Position numbers and translations under genes: made by a program. A stretch of 6,569 bases of DNA from CAZLLV01 sp964560325 (lineage in GTDB: Bacteria; Acidobacteriota; Thermoanaerobaculia; Multivoradales; DATKCC01): contig CAZLLV010000285.1 of the NCBI GenBank assembly GCA_964560325.1, positions 1 to 6,569 on the forward strand, in the 5' to 3' direction. The notes below the pieces were generated by a model. It was not told where the DNA came from. It did not search any database and saw only the letters and a program-made list of their open reading frames with translations. Shown here piece by piece: positions 1 through 5,755 of the stretch (positions are counted from its first letter, which is position 1; each line of letters opens with the position of its first letter).

Positions 1-1
1 G

Positions 2-208
2 TTCGACGCGGCGGGCGTGCTCGGAGGACCGGCCGCGGGGGGCAAGCCGAGCCTGGAGGAGATGACGCTCGAGGAGGCCGAGAAGGTGATGATCGAGCGC
101 GCCCTCGAGCGCCACGACGGCAGCGTCACCGAGGCGGCGAAGATGCTCGGGCTGTCGCGCAGCGCGCTCTACCGCCGACTCGAAAAGTACGAGATCGAAA
201 CCTCGTGA
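2..208 (+). CDS. NtrC-family sigma-54-dependent response regulator, C-terminal fragment (Fis-type HTH)
   Basis: Only the last 68 residues are in the window; the frame is open to the left edge, so the receiver and AAA+ domains would lie upstream. The visible part is a linker, then a helix with L-E-E-A-E-K spacing, then a helix-turn-helix at about fragment residues 41-63 (SVTEAAKMLGLSRSALYRRL). This matches the Fis-like HTH_8 domain that ends NtrC-type activators. Such proteins bind enhancer sites and drive sigma-54 RNA polymerase by ATP hydrolysis after phosphorylation. The histidine kinase starts 13 nt after the stop, so this is very likely its cognate regulator and cotranscribed with it. An internal GTG at 17 could be mistaken for a start, but the frame continues upstream and a free-standing Fis protein would be longer. 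The identity as an NtrC-type regulator is strong; the exact subfamily (NtrC, NtrX, AtoC and so on) cannot be told. Confidence 0.88.
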   Translation, partial: FDAAGVLGGPAAGGKPSLEEMTLEEAEKVMIERALERHDGSVTEAAKMLGLSRSALYRRLEKYEIETS

Positions 209-221
209 GGGCGGGCCGGCC

Positions 222-1613
222 GTGACCTCTCCGGGCGAACAGGAGCGTTCCGACGATCCGGGCCGGCGCGGTCTCGACGGGTGGATCCGCTTCGAGATCC
301 GGCTCCTGCTCTTGGCGCTCGCCGCGTCCTTGCCCGGGGCGCTGATCGCCGCCGTCTTCCTCTGGGGCCGGCTGTCGCGCCCGCTCGCCCTCGCCGCCTC
401 GCTCCTCCTCCTGGCCGCCGCCGTCGGCCTCCCGCTCCTCCTCTACCGCCGCCTCGAGTACACCCTCAACACCCTCGCCAACCTGCTCGAAGCCCTGCGC
501 GAGGGCGACTTCTCGCTGCGCGCCCGCGCCGCGCCCGGCGACGGGCCGATGGACGAGGTGATGCGGGAGATCAACGCCCTGGGCGAGATCCTCCGCGAAC
601 AGAGGCTCGGCGCGGTCGAGGCGACCGTCCTCCTGCGCCGGGTCATGGACGCGATCGACGTCGCCGTCTTCGCCTTCGACCGGCGCGACCGGCTCCAGCT
701 CGCCAACCGCGCCGGCGAGCGCCTGCTCGCCCGGCCGCAGTCGGAGATCCTCGAGCTCTCGGCCGCGGAGCTCGGCCTCGCCGATCTGCTCGAAGGCGAA
801 GCCAACCAGCTCGTCGACCGTGCCTTCCCGGGCCGGGTGGCGCGCTGGGACGTGCGGCGGAGCGGCTTCCGCAAGGACGGCCTGCCGGTGCGCCTGCTCG
901 TCCTCTCCGACCTGTCGCGGCCGCTGCGCGAGGAGGAGCGCCAGGCGTGGAAGCGGCTGATCCGCGTGCTCGGCCACGAGCTCAACAACTCGCTGGCGCC
1001 GATCAAGTCGACCGCGGAGACCCTGGCGAACCTGCTCGACCGCGACCCGCGGCCGGACGATTGGGACCAGGACGCCGGCGCCGGGCTGCGGATGATCTCG
1101 TCGCGCTCGGAAGCCCTGGCGCGCTTCATGTCGGCCTACTCGCGCCTCGCCCGCCTGCCGCCGCCGACCATCCGGGAGACCCGCGTCGGACCCCTGGTGG
1201 AGCGGGTGGCGGCGCTCGAACGGCGAGTTCCGGTGGTGGTCGAGGGGGGAGGCGAGCTGGTGGTGCCGGCCGACCCCGACCAGCTCGAGCAGGCGCTCAT
1301 CAACCTGGTGAGAAACGGCGCCGAGGCGGCCCTCCAGACCGGCGGCGGTGTGCGCCTCGGGTGGCGCGAGGTCGAAGGGGGCGTGGAGCTCTGGGTGGAG
1401 GACGGCGGCCCCGGCCTGTCGAACCCGGAGAACCTCTTCGTGCCGTTCTACACCACCAAGCCGCGCGGCACCGGCATCGGCCTCGTCCTCGCCCGCCAGA
1501 TCGCCGAAGCCCACGGCGGCACCGTCACCCTCGAAGAGCGCACAGAAGACCACGGCGTCCTCGCCCGCCTGCGCCTCGCCGGTTCCGCCCGGTCGGCTAC
1601 AGCCGCGCCTTGA
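222..1613 (+). CDS. NtrY-like membrane sensor histidine kinase
   Basis: A 463-residue kinase predicted to autophosphorylate and pass phosphate to the regulator encoded just upstream. In order: two hydrophobic segments (about 27-49 and 54-75) separated by only a few residues; a HAMP-like stretch (about 76-128); a PAS-like sensor region (about 137-235); the H-box GHELNNSLAP with phospho-acceptor His252; and an HATPase_c domain. That domain has the N-box around Asn361/Asn365, the G1 box DGGPG (394-398), the F-box LFVPFYTTKP (405-414) and the G2 box GTGIG (416-420). The tiny loop between the membrane segments leaves essentially no periplasmic sensor, so signals are probably read in the membrane or by the cytoplasmic PAS, as in compact NtrY relatives. 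Start GTG 222 has only a weak purine-rich site before it but gives a sensible N-terminus. The 3' end overlaps the convergent aconitase gene by 17 bp. The ligand and regulon are unknown. Confidence 0.93.
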   Translation: MTSPGEQERSDDPGRRGLDGWIRFEIRLLLLALAASLPGALIAAVFLWGRLSRPLALAASLLLLAAAVGLPLLLYRRLEYTLNTLANLLEALREGDFSLRARAAPGDGPMDEVMREINALGEILREQRLGAVEATVLLRRVMDAIDVAVFAFDRRDRLQLANRAGERLLARPQSEILELSAAELGLADLLEGEANQLVDRAFPGRVARWDVRRSGFRKDGLPVRLLVLSDLSRPLREEERQAWKRLIRVLGHELNNSLAPIKSTAETLANLLDRDPRPDDWDQDAGAGLRMISSRSEALARFMSAYSRLARLPPPTIRETRVGPLVERVAALERRVPVVVEGGGELVVPADPDQLEQALINLVRNGAEAALQTGGGVRLGWREVEGGVELWVEDGGPGLSNPENLFVPFYTTKPRGTGIGLVLARQIAEAHGGTVTLEERTEDHGVLARLRLAGSARSATAAP

Positions 1614-3552
1614 AGTAGTTCACCACGCCGCCGTCGAGGAGCACGTCGACCTGGCGCTCGGAGAGCGTGTGCTTCGCGCGGATCTCGTGCCCCTTCGTTC
1701 GGTTGTGCACGGTGATCTCGCCGCCGTTCCGGACCGCCTCGCGCAGGCCCTCGACCGCGACCTCGTCGCCCTCCTCGATCCGGTCGTAGTCCGGCGGGTC
1801 GACGAACTCGAGCGGCACGATGCCGAAGTTCGCCAGGTTCTGCCAGCCGATGCGGGCGTACGACTTGGCGAGCACCGCCCTCTGCCCCAGGTAGCGCGGC
1901 GCGATCGCGGCGTGCTCGCGCGACGAGCCCTGGGCGTAGTTCTCGCCAGCCACCACCACGTGGCCGCCGTGCTCCTCCCGGAGCGCCAGCGCGGCGCGGT
2001 CGTGGAAGCCGGGGCTCTTGCGGTAGTAGACGAACTCGCTGATCTTCGGGATGTTCGAGCGGAAGGGGAGCACCTCCTCGCCGGCCGGCATGATCTCGTC
2101 GGTCGAGACGTCGTCGCCGACCTTGAGGAGCACCGGCACCCGGAACGCGTCCGCGAGCTGCGGGAAGTCGGGGAAAGCCCGGATGTTCGGACCCTTCTCG
2201 AGCTCCTCGCCGGAGCCGTCGGCCGGCGGCTCCTCGAGCATCTGCGTGTTGACCGCCAGCTCCTCCGGCGCGCGCCAGCGCGGGTACTCCATCCCGAAGC
2301 GCTCCGGCAGGTCGCGCGGGTCGGTGATCTCGCCGGTCAGCGCGCTCGCCGCCGCCGTCTCCGGGCTGCACAGGTAGACCAGGTCGTCCGTCGTGCCGGA
2401 GCGCCCGGGGAAGTTCCGCGGCACGGTCCGCAGGCTGATCTCGTGCGACGCCGGCGCCGCGCCCATGCCGATGCAGCCGCCGCAGCCCGCCTGGTGGAGG
2501 CGCGCGCCGGACTCGATCAGCTCCTGCACCGCGCCAATGCGGAAGAGGTTCTGGAGCACCTGGCGCGAGGTCGGCGTGACGTCGAAGGAGACCCGGTGGT
2601 GGGTCGAGCGGCCCTTCACGATCTGCGACGCCATCCAGAAGTCGCGCAGCCCCGGGTTCGCCGACGACCCGACGTACGACTGGTAGATCCGCTTGCCCGC
2701 CACCTCGCGCACCGGCACCACGTTGCCGGGCGACGACGGACAGGCGATCAGCGGTTCGAGGGTCGAGAGGTCGATCTCTTCGTGCACGTCGTACCCGGCG
2801 CCCTCGTCCGCCACCAGCTCGGTCCAGTCGGCCTCGCGCCCCTGCGAGCGCAGGAAGCGGCGCACCTCGCCGTCCGACGGAAAGACGGTGGTGGTGGCGC
2901 CGAGCTCGGTGCCCATGTTGGCGATCACGTGCCGGTCCATGGCGGAGAGCGACGCGAGTCCCGGGCCGTAGTACTCGACGATCCGGCCCACGCCGCCGCC
3001 GACGTCGTGGCGCCGGAGCATCTCGAGGATCACGTCCTTGGCGCTCACCCAGTCGGGCAGCTCGCCGGTGAGCCTCACGCCCCAGACCTCCGGGTACTTG
3101 AAGTAGAGGGGCTCGCCGACCATCGCGAGCGCCACGTCGATGCCGCCCGCGCCGAGCGCCAGCATGCCGAGCGAGCCGGCGGCCGGCGTGTGGCTGTCGG
3201 AGCCGACCAGCGTCTTGCCCGGCTTGCCGAAGCGCTCCATGTGGACCGGGTGCGACACGCCGTTGCCCGCCTTCGAGTACCAGACGCCGAAGCGCCGGCA
3301 GGCGGAGCGCAGGAAGAGGTGGTCGTCCGGGTTCTTGTGGTCGGTCTGGAGCAGGTTGTGGTCGACGTACTGGACCGACACCTCGGTCCTCACCCGGTCG
3401 ACGGCCATCGCCTCGAGCTCCAGCATCACCATCGTGCCGGTCGCGTCCTGCGTCAGGGTCTGGTCGATCGTCAGCCCGATCTCGGCACCGGGGGTCGCCT
3501 CCCCGGAGACGAGATGGGACTCGATCAGCTTCTGGGTCACGTTCTGGGGCAT
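1597..3552 (-). CDS. Aconitate hydratase, short 'Aquifex-type' family
   Basis: This cytosolic TCA-cycle enzyme interconverts citrate and isocitrate through cis-aconitate using a [4Fe-4S] cluster. At 651 residues it is much shorter than AcnA (about 890) and fits the bacterial/archaeal short aconitase family (TIGR01342 type), which is organised like fused large and small isopropylmalate isomerase subunits. Visible signatures are the N-terminal DQTLTQDATGT (30-40), VDHN (63-66), GSDSHT (117-122), and the cluster ligands Cys271 (IACPSSPGN), Cys357 and Cys360 (GCGGCIGMG). The C-terminal swivel domain carries GDDVSTDEI (479-487), GENYAQGSSREHA (536-548) and the ARIGWQNLANFG segment (566-577). ATG 3552 is the only plausible start; no clear Shine-Dalgarno precedes it, so translation may be coupled to the DJ-1 gene that ends 43 nt upstream. 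All key residues are present and the gene looks intact. I leave the symbol blank because acn names are used loosely for this family. Confidence 0.96.
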   Translation of the reverse strand: MPQNVTQKLIESHLVSGEATPGAEIGLTIDQTLTQDATGTMVMLELEAMAVDRVRTEVSVQYVDHNLLQTDHKNPDDHLFLRSACRRFGVWYSKAGNGVSHPVHMERFGKPGKTLVGSDSHTPAAGSLGMLALGAGGIDVALAMVGEPLYFKYPEVWGVRLTGELPDWVSAKDVILEMLRRHDVGGGVGRIVEYYGPGLASLSAMDRHVIANMGTELGATTTVFPSDGEVRRFLRSQGREADWTELVADEGAGYDVHEEIDLSTLEPLIACPSSPGNVVPVREVAGKRIYQSYVGSSANPGLRDFWMASQIVKGRSTHHRVSFDVTPTSRQVLQNLFRIGAVQELIESGARLHQAGCGGCIGMGAAPASHEISLRTVPRNFPGRSGTTDDLVYLCSPETAAASALTGEITDPRDLPERFGMEYPRWRAPEELAVNTQMLEEPPADGSGEELEKGPNIRAFPDFPQLADAFRVPVLLKVGDDVSTDEIMPAGEEVLPFRSNIPKISEFVYYRKSPGFHDRAALALREEHGGHVVVAGENYAQGSSREHAAIAPRYLGQRAVLAKSYARIGWQNLANFGIVPLEFVDPPDYDRIEEGDEVAVEGLREAVRNGGEITVHNRTKGHEIRAKHTLSERQVDVLLDGGVVNYFKARL

Positions 3553-3595
3553 GCCGAGAACGCGTGCGAATCCCGTGCCGCGGGGGTGATCCGAA

Positions 3596-4168
3596 TCACG
3601 CGCTCTTTTTCTGCAGCTCGTGCCGCCCCTCGGCGAGCTCCTCGATCATCTTGCCGTTGAACGCCGGCAGGTCGTCCGGACTCCGGCTCGTCACCAAGCC
3701 GTTGTCGACCACCACCTCGCGGTCGACCCAGCGGACGCCGGCGTTCTCCAGATCCTTGCGGATGGTGTGGTACGACGTCATCTCGCGCCCCTCGGCCACG
3801 CCCGCGTTGATCAGCGTCCACGGACCGTGGCAGATCGACGCGACCGGCTTGCCGTTCTCGAAGAAGGAGCGCACGAACGCGAGCGCCTTCTCGTTCACCC
3901 GCAGGTGATCGGGGTTCATGACGCCGCCCGGCAGCAGCAGGCCGTCGTAGTCGTTCGGATCGGCGTCGTCGAGCTGGACGTCGACCGGGATCTCGTCGCC
4001 CCACTCGGTGTGCTGCCAGCCCTTCACCTTGTCGCCGTCCACGGGGGAGACGACGTCGGTCTTCGCGCCGGCCTTCTCCAGAGCGTCCTTGGGACTGGTG
4101 AGCTCGACCTGTTCGAAGCCGTCGTCCACCAGGATCGCGATGCGTTTGCCTTCGAGTCGTTCGGTCAT
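3596..4168 (-). CDS. DJ-1/PfpI family protein (general stress protein 18/YhbO-like)
   Basis: A 190-residue single-domain member of the DJ-1/PfpI (class I glutamine amidotransferase-like) superfamily, cytosolic. The fold signatures are KRIAILVDDGFEQVEL at the N-terminus with conserved acidic Glu19, the LLLPGG turn (77-82), and the nucleophile elbow SICHGPW with Cys113 followed by His114. The C-terminal DNGLVTSRSPDDLPAF stretch (155-170) is typical of the YhbO/YraA/PfpI branch. Members have been reported as proteases, methylglyoxal-related deglycases and stress protectants; the deglycase role is disputed, so I claim only a protective Cys-dependent enzyme. ATG 4168 is set by a strong Shine-Dalgarno 9 nt upstream. 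The aconitase follows 43 nt downstream on the same strand, suggesting one operon. Function within the family is uncertain; family membership is not. Confidence 0.94.
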   Translation of the reverse strand: MTERLEGKRIAILVDDGFEQVELTSPKDALEKAGAKTDVVSPVDGDKVKGWQHTEWGDEIPVDVQLDDADPNDYDGLLLPGGVMNPDHLRVNEKALAFVRSFFENGKPVASICHGPWTLINAGVAEGREMTSYHTIRKDLENAGVRWVDREVVVDNGLVTSRSPDDLPAFNGKMIEELAEGRHELQKKSA

Positions 4169-4177
4169 GGAAAAACT

Positions 4178-4184
4178 ACCTCCT
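4178..4184 (-). promoter_or_regulatory. Ribosome binding site of the DJ-1/PfpI gene
   Basis: Read on the minus strand this is AGGAGGT, a near-perfect anti-16S match, 9 nt before ATG 4168. It fixes the start and predicts good translation of the first gene of the minus-strand pair. The aconitase gene lacks any comparable site. Confidence 0.8.
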
Positions 4185-4404
4185 GCAATGCAAAGTTCGA
4201 TGAGGGAAGACCTCCCGAAATCGATTCGGAAGATCGAAGCCGGCCCGGCGGCGACAGTGCGCTTCCACCGCCGCGCCGAACGCGGCCTCTGCCCGAATAC
4301 GTTTCAAGTTCGGTGCCGATGTCGCACGCGGGTGTCACGGACGGCGCCTTCGCATCACCTTGAGTCGTGTAGGTCCGCGTTCCCCTTTCCTCTCACTTCG
4401 ACTC
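4185..4404. other. Divergent intergenic region between DJ-1 and the secreted-protein gene
   Basis: Both flanking genes point away from here, so both promoters should lie inside. The part nearest the DJ-1 gene (4186-4235) is clearly less GC-rich than its surroundings and holds a small inverted repeat, CCGAA-ATCGA-TTCGG, at 4215-4229. A second hairpin, GCCGCG-CCGAA-CGCGGC, sits at 4270-4286. I could not find a convincing -35/-10 pair on either strand, and no open frame here looks like a gene. Confidence 0.4.
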
Positions 4405-4410
4405 GAGGAG
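4405..4410 (+). promoter_or_regulatory. Ribosome binding site of the six-cysteine secreted protein
   Basis: GAGGAG lies 6 nt before ATG 4417. It supports that start, from which a textbook signal peptide reads directly. Confidence 0.7.
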
Positions 4411-4416
4411 TGACCG

Positions 4417-4800
4417 ATGAAGATTCGATCTCGACTGATCCGCCGACTGATCCCCTGCACCCTTGGGCTCGCCTGCCTCCTCGCGCTCGGCGCGGCGCCG
4501 GCCTTCGCCGACGAGGCCCCGATCGCCGACGCGCCGGCCGTCACCGCCGAGCTCGCGGAAGCGCCCGCCCCGGCGGCCGAAGCCGCCCCGTCCTCGACCG
4601 TCGGCACCCCCGACGCGCTGCCGATGGGCTGGAACGACCTCGGCAACTGCCGCGTGCGGTGCGGCTTCCAGTTCTACTGGTACGGCGGGATGACCGAGTC
4701 CCAGTGCTGTAACGAGACGCAGTACTGCCCGGACGGCTCCATCGGGTACTCGGTGGCGTTCCAGCCCTACGGCGGCCACGCCGAGCGCTGCGCGCCGTAG
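4417..4800 (+). CDS. Small secreted protein with a six-cysteine C-terminal module
   Basis: A 127-residue exported protein I do not recognise. Residues 1-31 form a Sec signal peptide: a basic start (MKIRSRLIRR), a hydrophobic core and a signal peptidase I site PAFA|DE after residue 31. Cys20 in LGLAC lacks a proper lipobox, so lipidation is unlikely. Residues 32-69 are a low-complexity Ala/Pro/Glu linker. Residues 70-127 form a compact aromatic- and Gly-rich module with six cysteines (78, 82, 97, 98, 104, 125) spaced C-x3-C-x14-CC-x5-C-x20-C, enough for three disulfides; it also has a WYGG turn and a C-terminal PYGG motif. The even cysteine count, signal peptide and good ribosome binding site indicate a real gene despite its size. 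A perfect-palindrome hairpin follows 11 nt after the stop. The role is unknown; an extracellular binding, inhibitor or structural peptide is possible. Confidence 0.85.
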   Translation: MKIRSRLIRRLIPCTLGLACLLALGAAPAFADEAPIADAPAVTAELAEAPAPAAEAAPSSTVGTPDALPMGWNDLGNCRVRCGFQFYWYGGMTESQCCNETQYCPDGSIGYSVAFQPYGGHAERCAP

Positions 4801-4811
4801 AGAGAAGAGAG

Positions 4812-4841
4812 GCGCCACCGGCCGTCGACGGCCGGTGGCGC
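4812..4841 (+). terminator. 30-nt perfect palindrome, candidate terminator hairpin
   Basis: Arm GCGCCACCGGCCG (4812-4824), centre TCGA, and the exact reverse complement of the arm (4829-4841) make a perfect 30-nt palindrome 11 nt after the stop of the secreted-protein gene. As RNA it folds into a very stable 13-bp stem with a four-base loop. No U-tract follows directly (AAGG comes next; a TTTT occurs only at 4856-4859), so it may be a U-less terminator, an mRNA 3'-end stabiliser or a dimeric protein's DNA site. Its position favours a 3'-end role. Confidence 0.65.
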
Positions 4842-4914
4842 AAGGCTCCCGCGGCTTTTGCAGGAAGCAGGATACTCTCCGAGTAGCGGACCGCACGAGA
4901 GCCGGCCGCTTCCG

Positions 4915-4922
4915 AGGAGGTG
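4915..4922 (+). promoter_or_regulatory. Ribosome binding site that sets the metalloprotease start
   Basis: AGGAGGTG with a 7-nt spacer to GTG 4930. This selects GTG 4930 over an in-frame upstream TTG at 4858. Starting at 4930 also places the lipoprotein signal peptide at the N-terminus, so the two lines of evidence agree. Confidence 0.85.
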
Positions 4923-4929
4923 CCCGATC

Positions 4930-5667
4930 GTGACCCACCACGCCTCGATCGCCGCAAGGGCGGTTCTCGCCGCCTGCGCCCTGGCCGTGACGGCCTGCGA
5001 CGGCAGCTCGCCCACGGAGCCCGACGAGCCTCCGAGCTCGGTCACCATCGTCATCGAGGACGCCTCGGGAGCCCTCACCGACCACGTCCCCACGATCCGT
5101 GACCTGATCGCGGGCACCTACGGCCAGGCCAGCCGCGAGATCCCGATCCGTGGCCTGACGGCCTTCGTCCGCCCCGACGCGTTCCGGACGATCGGCGGGT
5201 GGGGCCTGGGCGGCTTCGCCATGGGACCGTCGCAGATCGAGATCACGGTCGACCCGGCGTTCCCGGGCCTGGCCGGGGTCCTGGTCGAGCGTCTGCCCCA
5301 CATCGCGGCCCACGAGATGTTCCACGCGGCTCGCTCCCGGGGGCCGGGCAACGGCTTCACGTTCTTCGAGCTCATGATCAGCGAAGGTCTGTCCGACCAC
5401 TTCGCGAACGAGCTCCTGGGAGGTCCGCTTCCCCCCTGGTCGACGGCCCTCTCGCCGGCCGACATCGAGCGCTTCCTGGAACTCGCCGCCCTGGAGTTCG
5501 ACGAGCCGAACGACTACGGCCGCTGGTACTTCGGGGAAGATCCCGCGATCCCGCGCTGGGCCGGCTACACCCTGGGCTACCACCTGGTGGCGGAGTACCA
5601 GGCGCGGGAGGGCCGATCGGCCGCGGAGCTGGTGCACACCCCGGCGAGCGCCTTCCGGCCGGATTGA
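4930..5667 (+). CDS. Lipoprotein zinc metalloprotease, DUF2268-like
   Basis: A 245-residue predicted membrane-anchored peptidase. Residues 1-23 are a lipoprotein signal peptide ending in the lipobox V-T-A-C, so Cys23 should be lipidated after cleavage. A short Ser/Pro/Glu tether follows (24-37). The catalytic part has HEMFH (128-132) as a zincin HExxH site, with His128 and His132 as zinc ligands and Glu129 as the base. Glu152 in SEGLSDHF is the likely third ligand, giving a gluzincin arrangement. The C-terminal RWAGYTLGYHLVAEYQ (209-224), followed by a ...AAEL...PASAF ending, resembles the closing motif of DUF2268 predicted Zn-dependent proteases. GTG 4930 is fixed by its Shine-Dalgarno; a possible -10-like GATACT lies at 4871. 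The upstream neighbour is another exported protein on the same strand, 129 nt away, but a strong hairpin separates them. The substrate is unknown. Confidence 0.87.
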   Translation: MTHHASIAARAVLAACALAVTACDGSSPTEPDEPPSSVTIVIEDASGALTDHVPTIRDLIAGTYGQASREIPIRGLTAFVRPDAFRTIGGWGLGGFAMGPSQIEITVDPAFPGLAGVLVERLPHIAAHEMFHAARSRGPGNGFTFFELMISEGLSDHFANELLGGPLPPWSTALSPADIERFLELAALEFDEPNDYGRWYFGEDPAIPRWAGYTLGYHLVAEYQAREGRSAAELVHTPASAFRPD

Positions 5668-5697
5668 GGGCGGGCGCGGAGTCGGGAAGGAGTGGCG

Positions 5698-5734
5698 GCC
5701 GGGCCGACCGGGCGCGTGGCGCGGTCGACCCGGC
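5698..5734. terminator. Imperfect inverted repeat between convergent genes, candidate bidirectional terminator
   Basis: Arms 5698-5710 and 5722-5734 are complementary at 12 of 13 positions (C5704 faces A5728 on the plus strand, which becomes a G-U wobble in minus-strand RNA), with an 11-nt loop. It lies 30 nt past the metalloprotease stop and 21 nt past the stop of the minus-strand gene, where a shared terminator would be expected. No T-tract flanks it on either side, so termination is inferred from position and stem strength only. Confidence 0.5.
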
Positions 5735-5755
5735 TCTCCAGTCACGGAACCGGCG

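Noticed and set aside
126..1553. A 475-codon open frame on the minus strand
   Set aside because: It is antisense to the histidine kinase, which has every catalytic box. The translation is biased and unrecognisable.
281..1618. A 445-codon plus-strand frame overlapping the kinase
   Set aside because: It is an Arg/Pro/Ala-rich out-of-frame reading of the kinase gene.
1348..3660. A 770-codon open frame on the plus strand
   Set aside because: It runs antisense to the aconitase, whose motifs and cluster cysteines are intact. Its translation is an Arg/Val/His/Leu-biased shadow caused by high GC, with no recognisable domain.
4360..4388. TTGAGT as a -35 for the secreted-protein gene
   Set aside because: No acceptable -10 lies 16-18 nt downstream (the bases there are C-rich), so I do not call a promoter.
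4426..4476. Cys20 of the secreted protein as a lipobox cysteine
   Set aside because: The preceding residues G-L-A lack the usual Leu at -3, and a clean signal peptidase I site follows at residue 31.
4858..4929. An upstream N-terminal extension of the metalloprotease (24 extra residues)
   Set aside because: It would bury the lipoprotein signal peptide inside the protein and ignore the strong ribosome binding site before GTG 4930.
4393..5745. A 450-codon minus-strand frame opposite the secreted protein and metalloprotease
   Set aside because: The plus-strand genes have ribosome binding sites, signal peptides and a zinc motif. This frame has none of these and is compositionally skewed.
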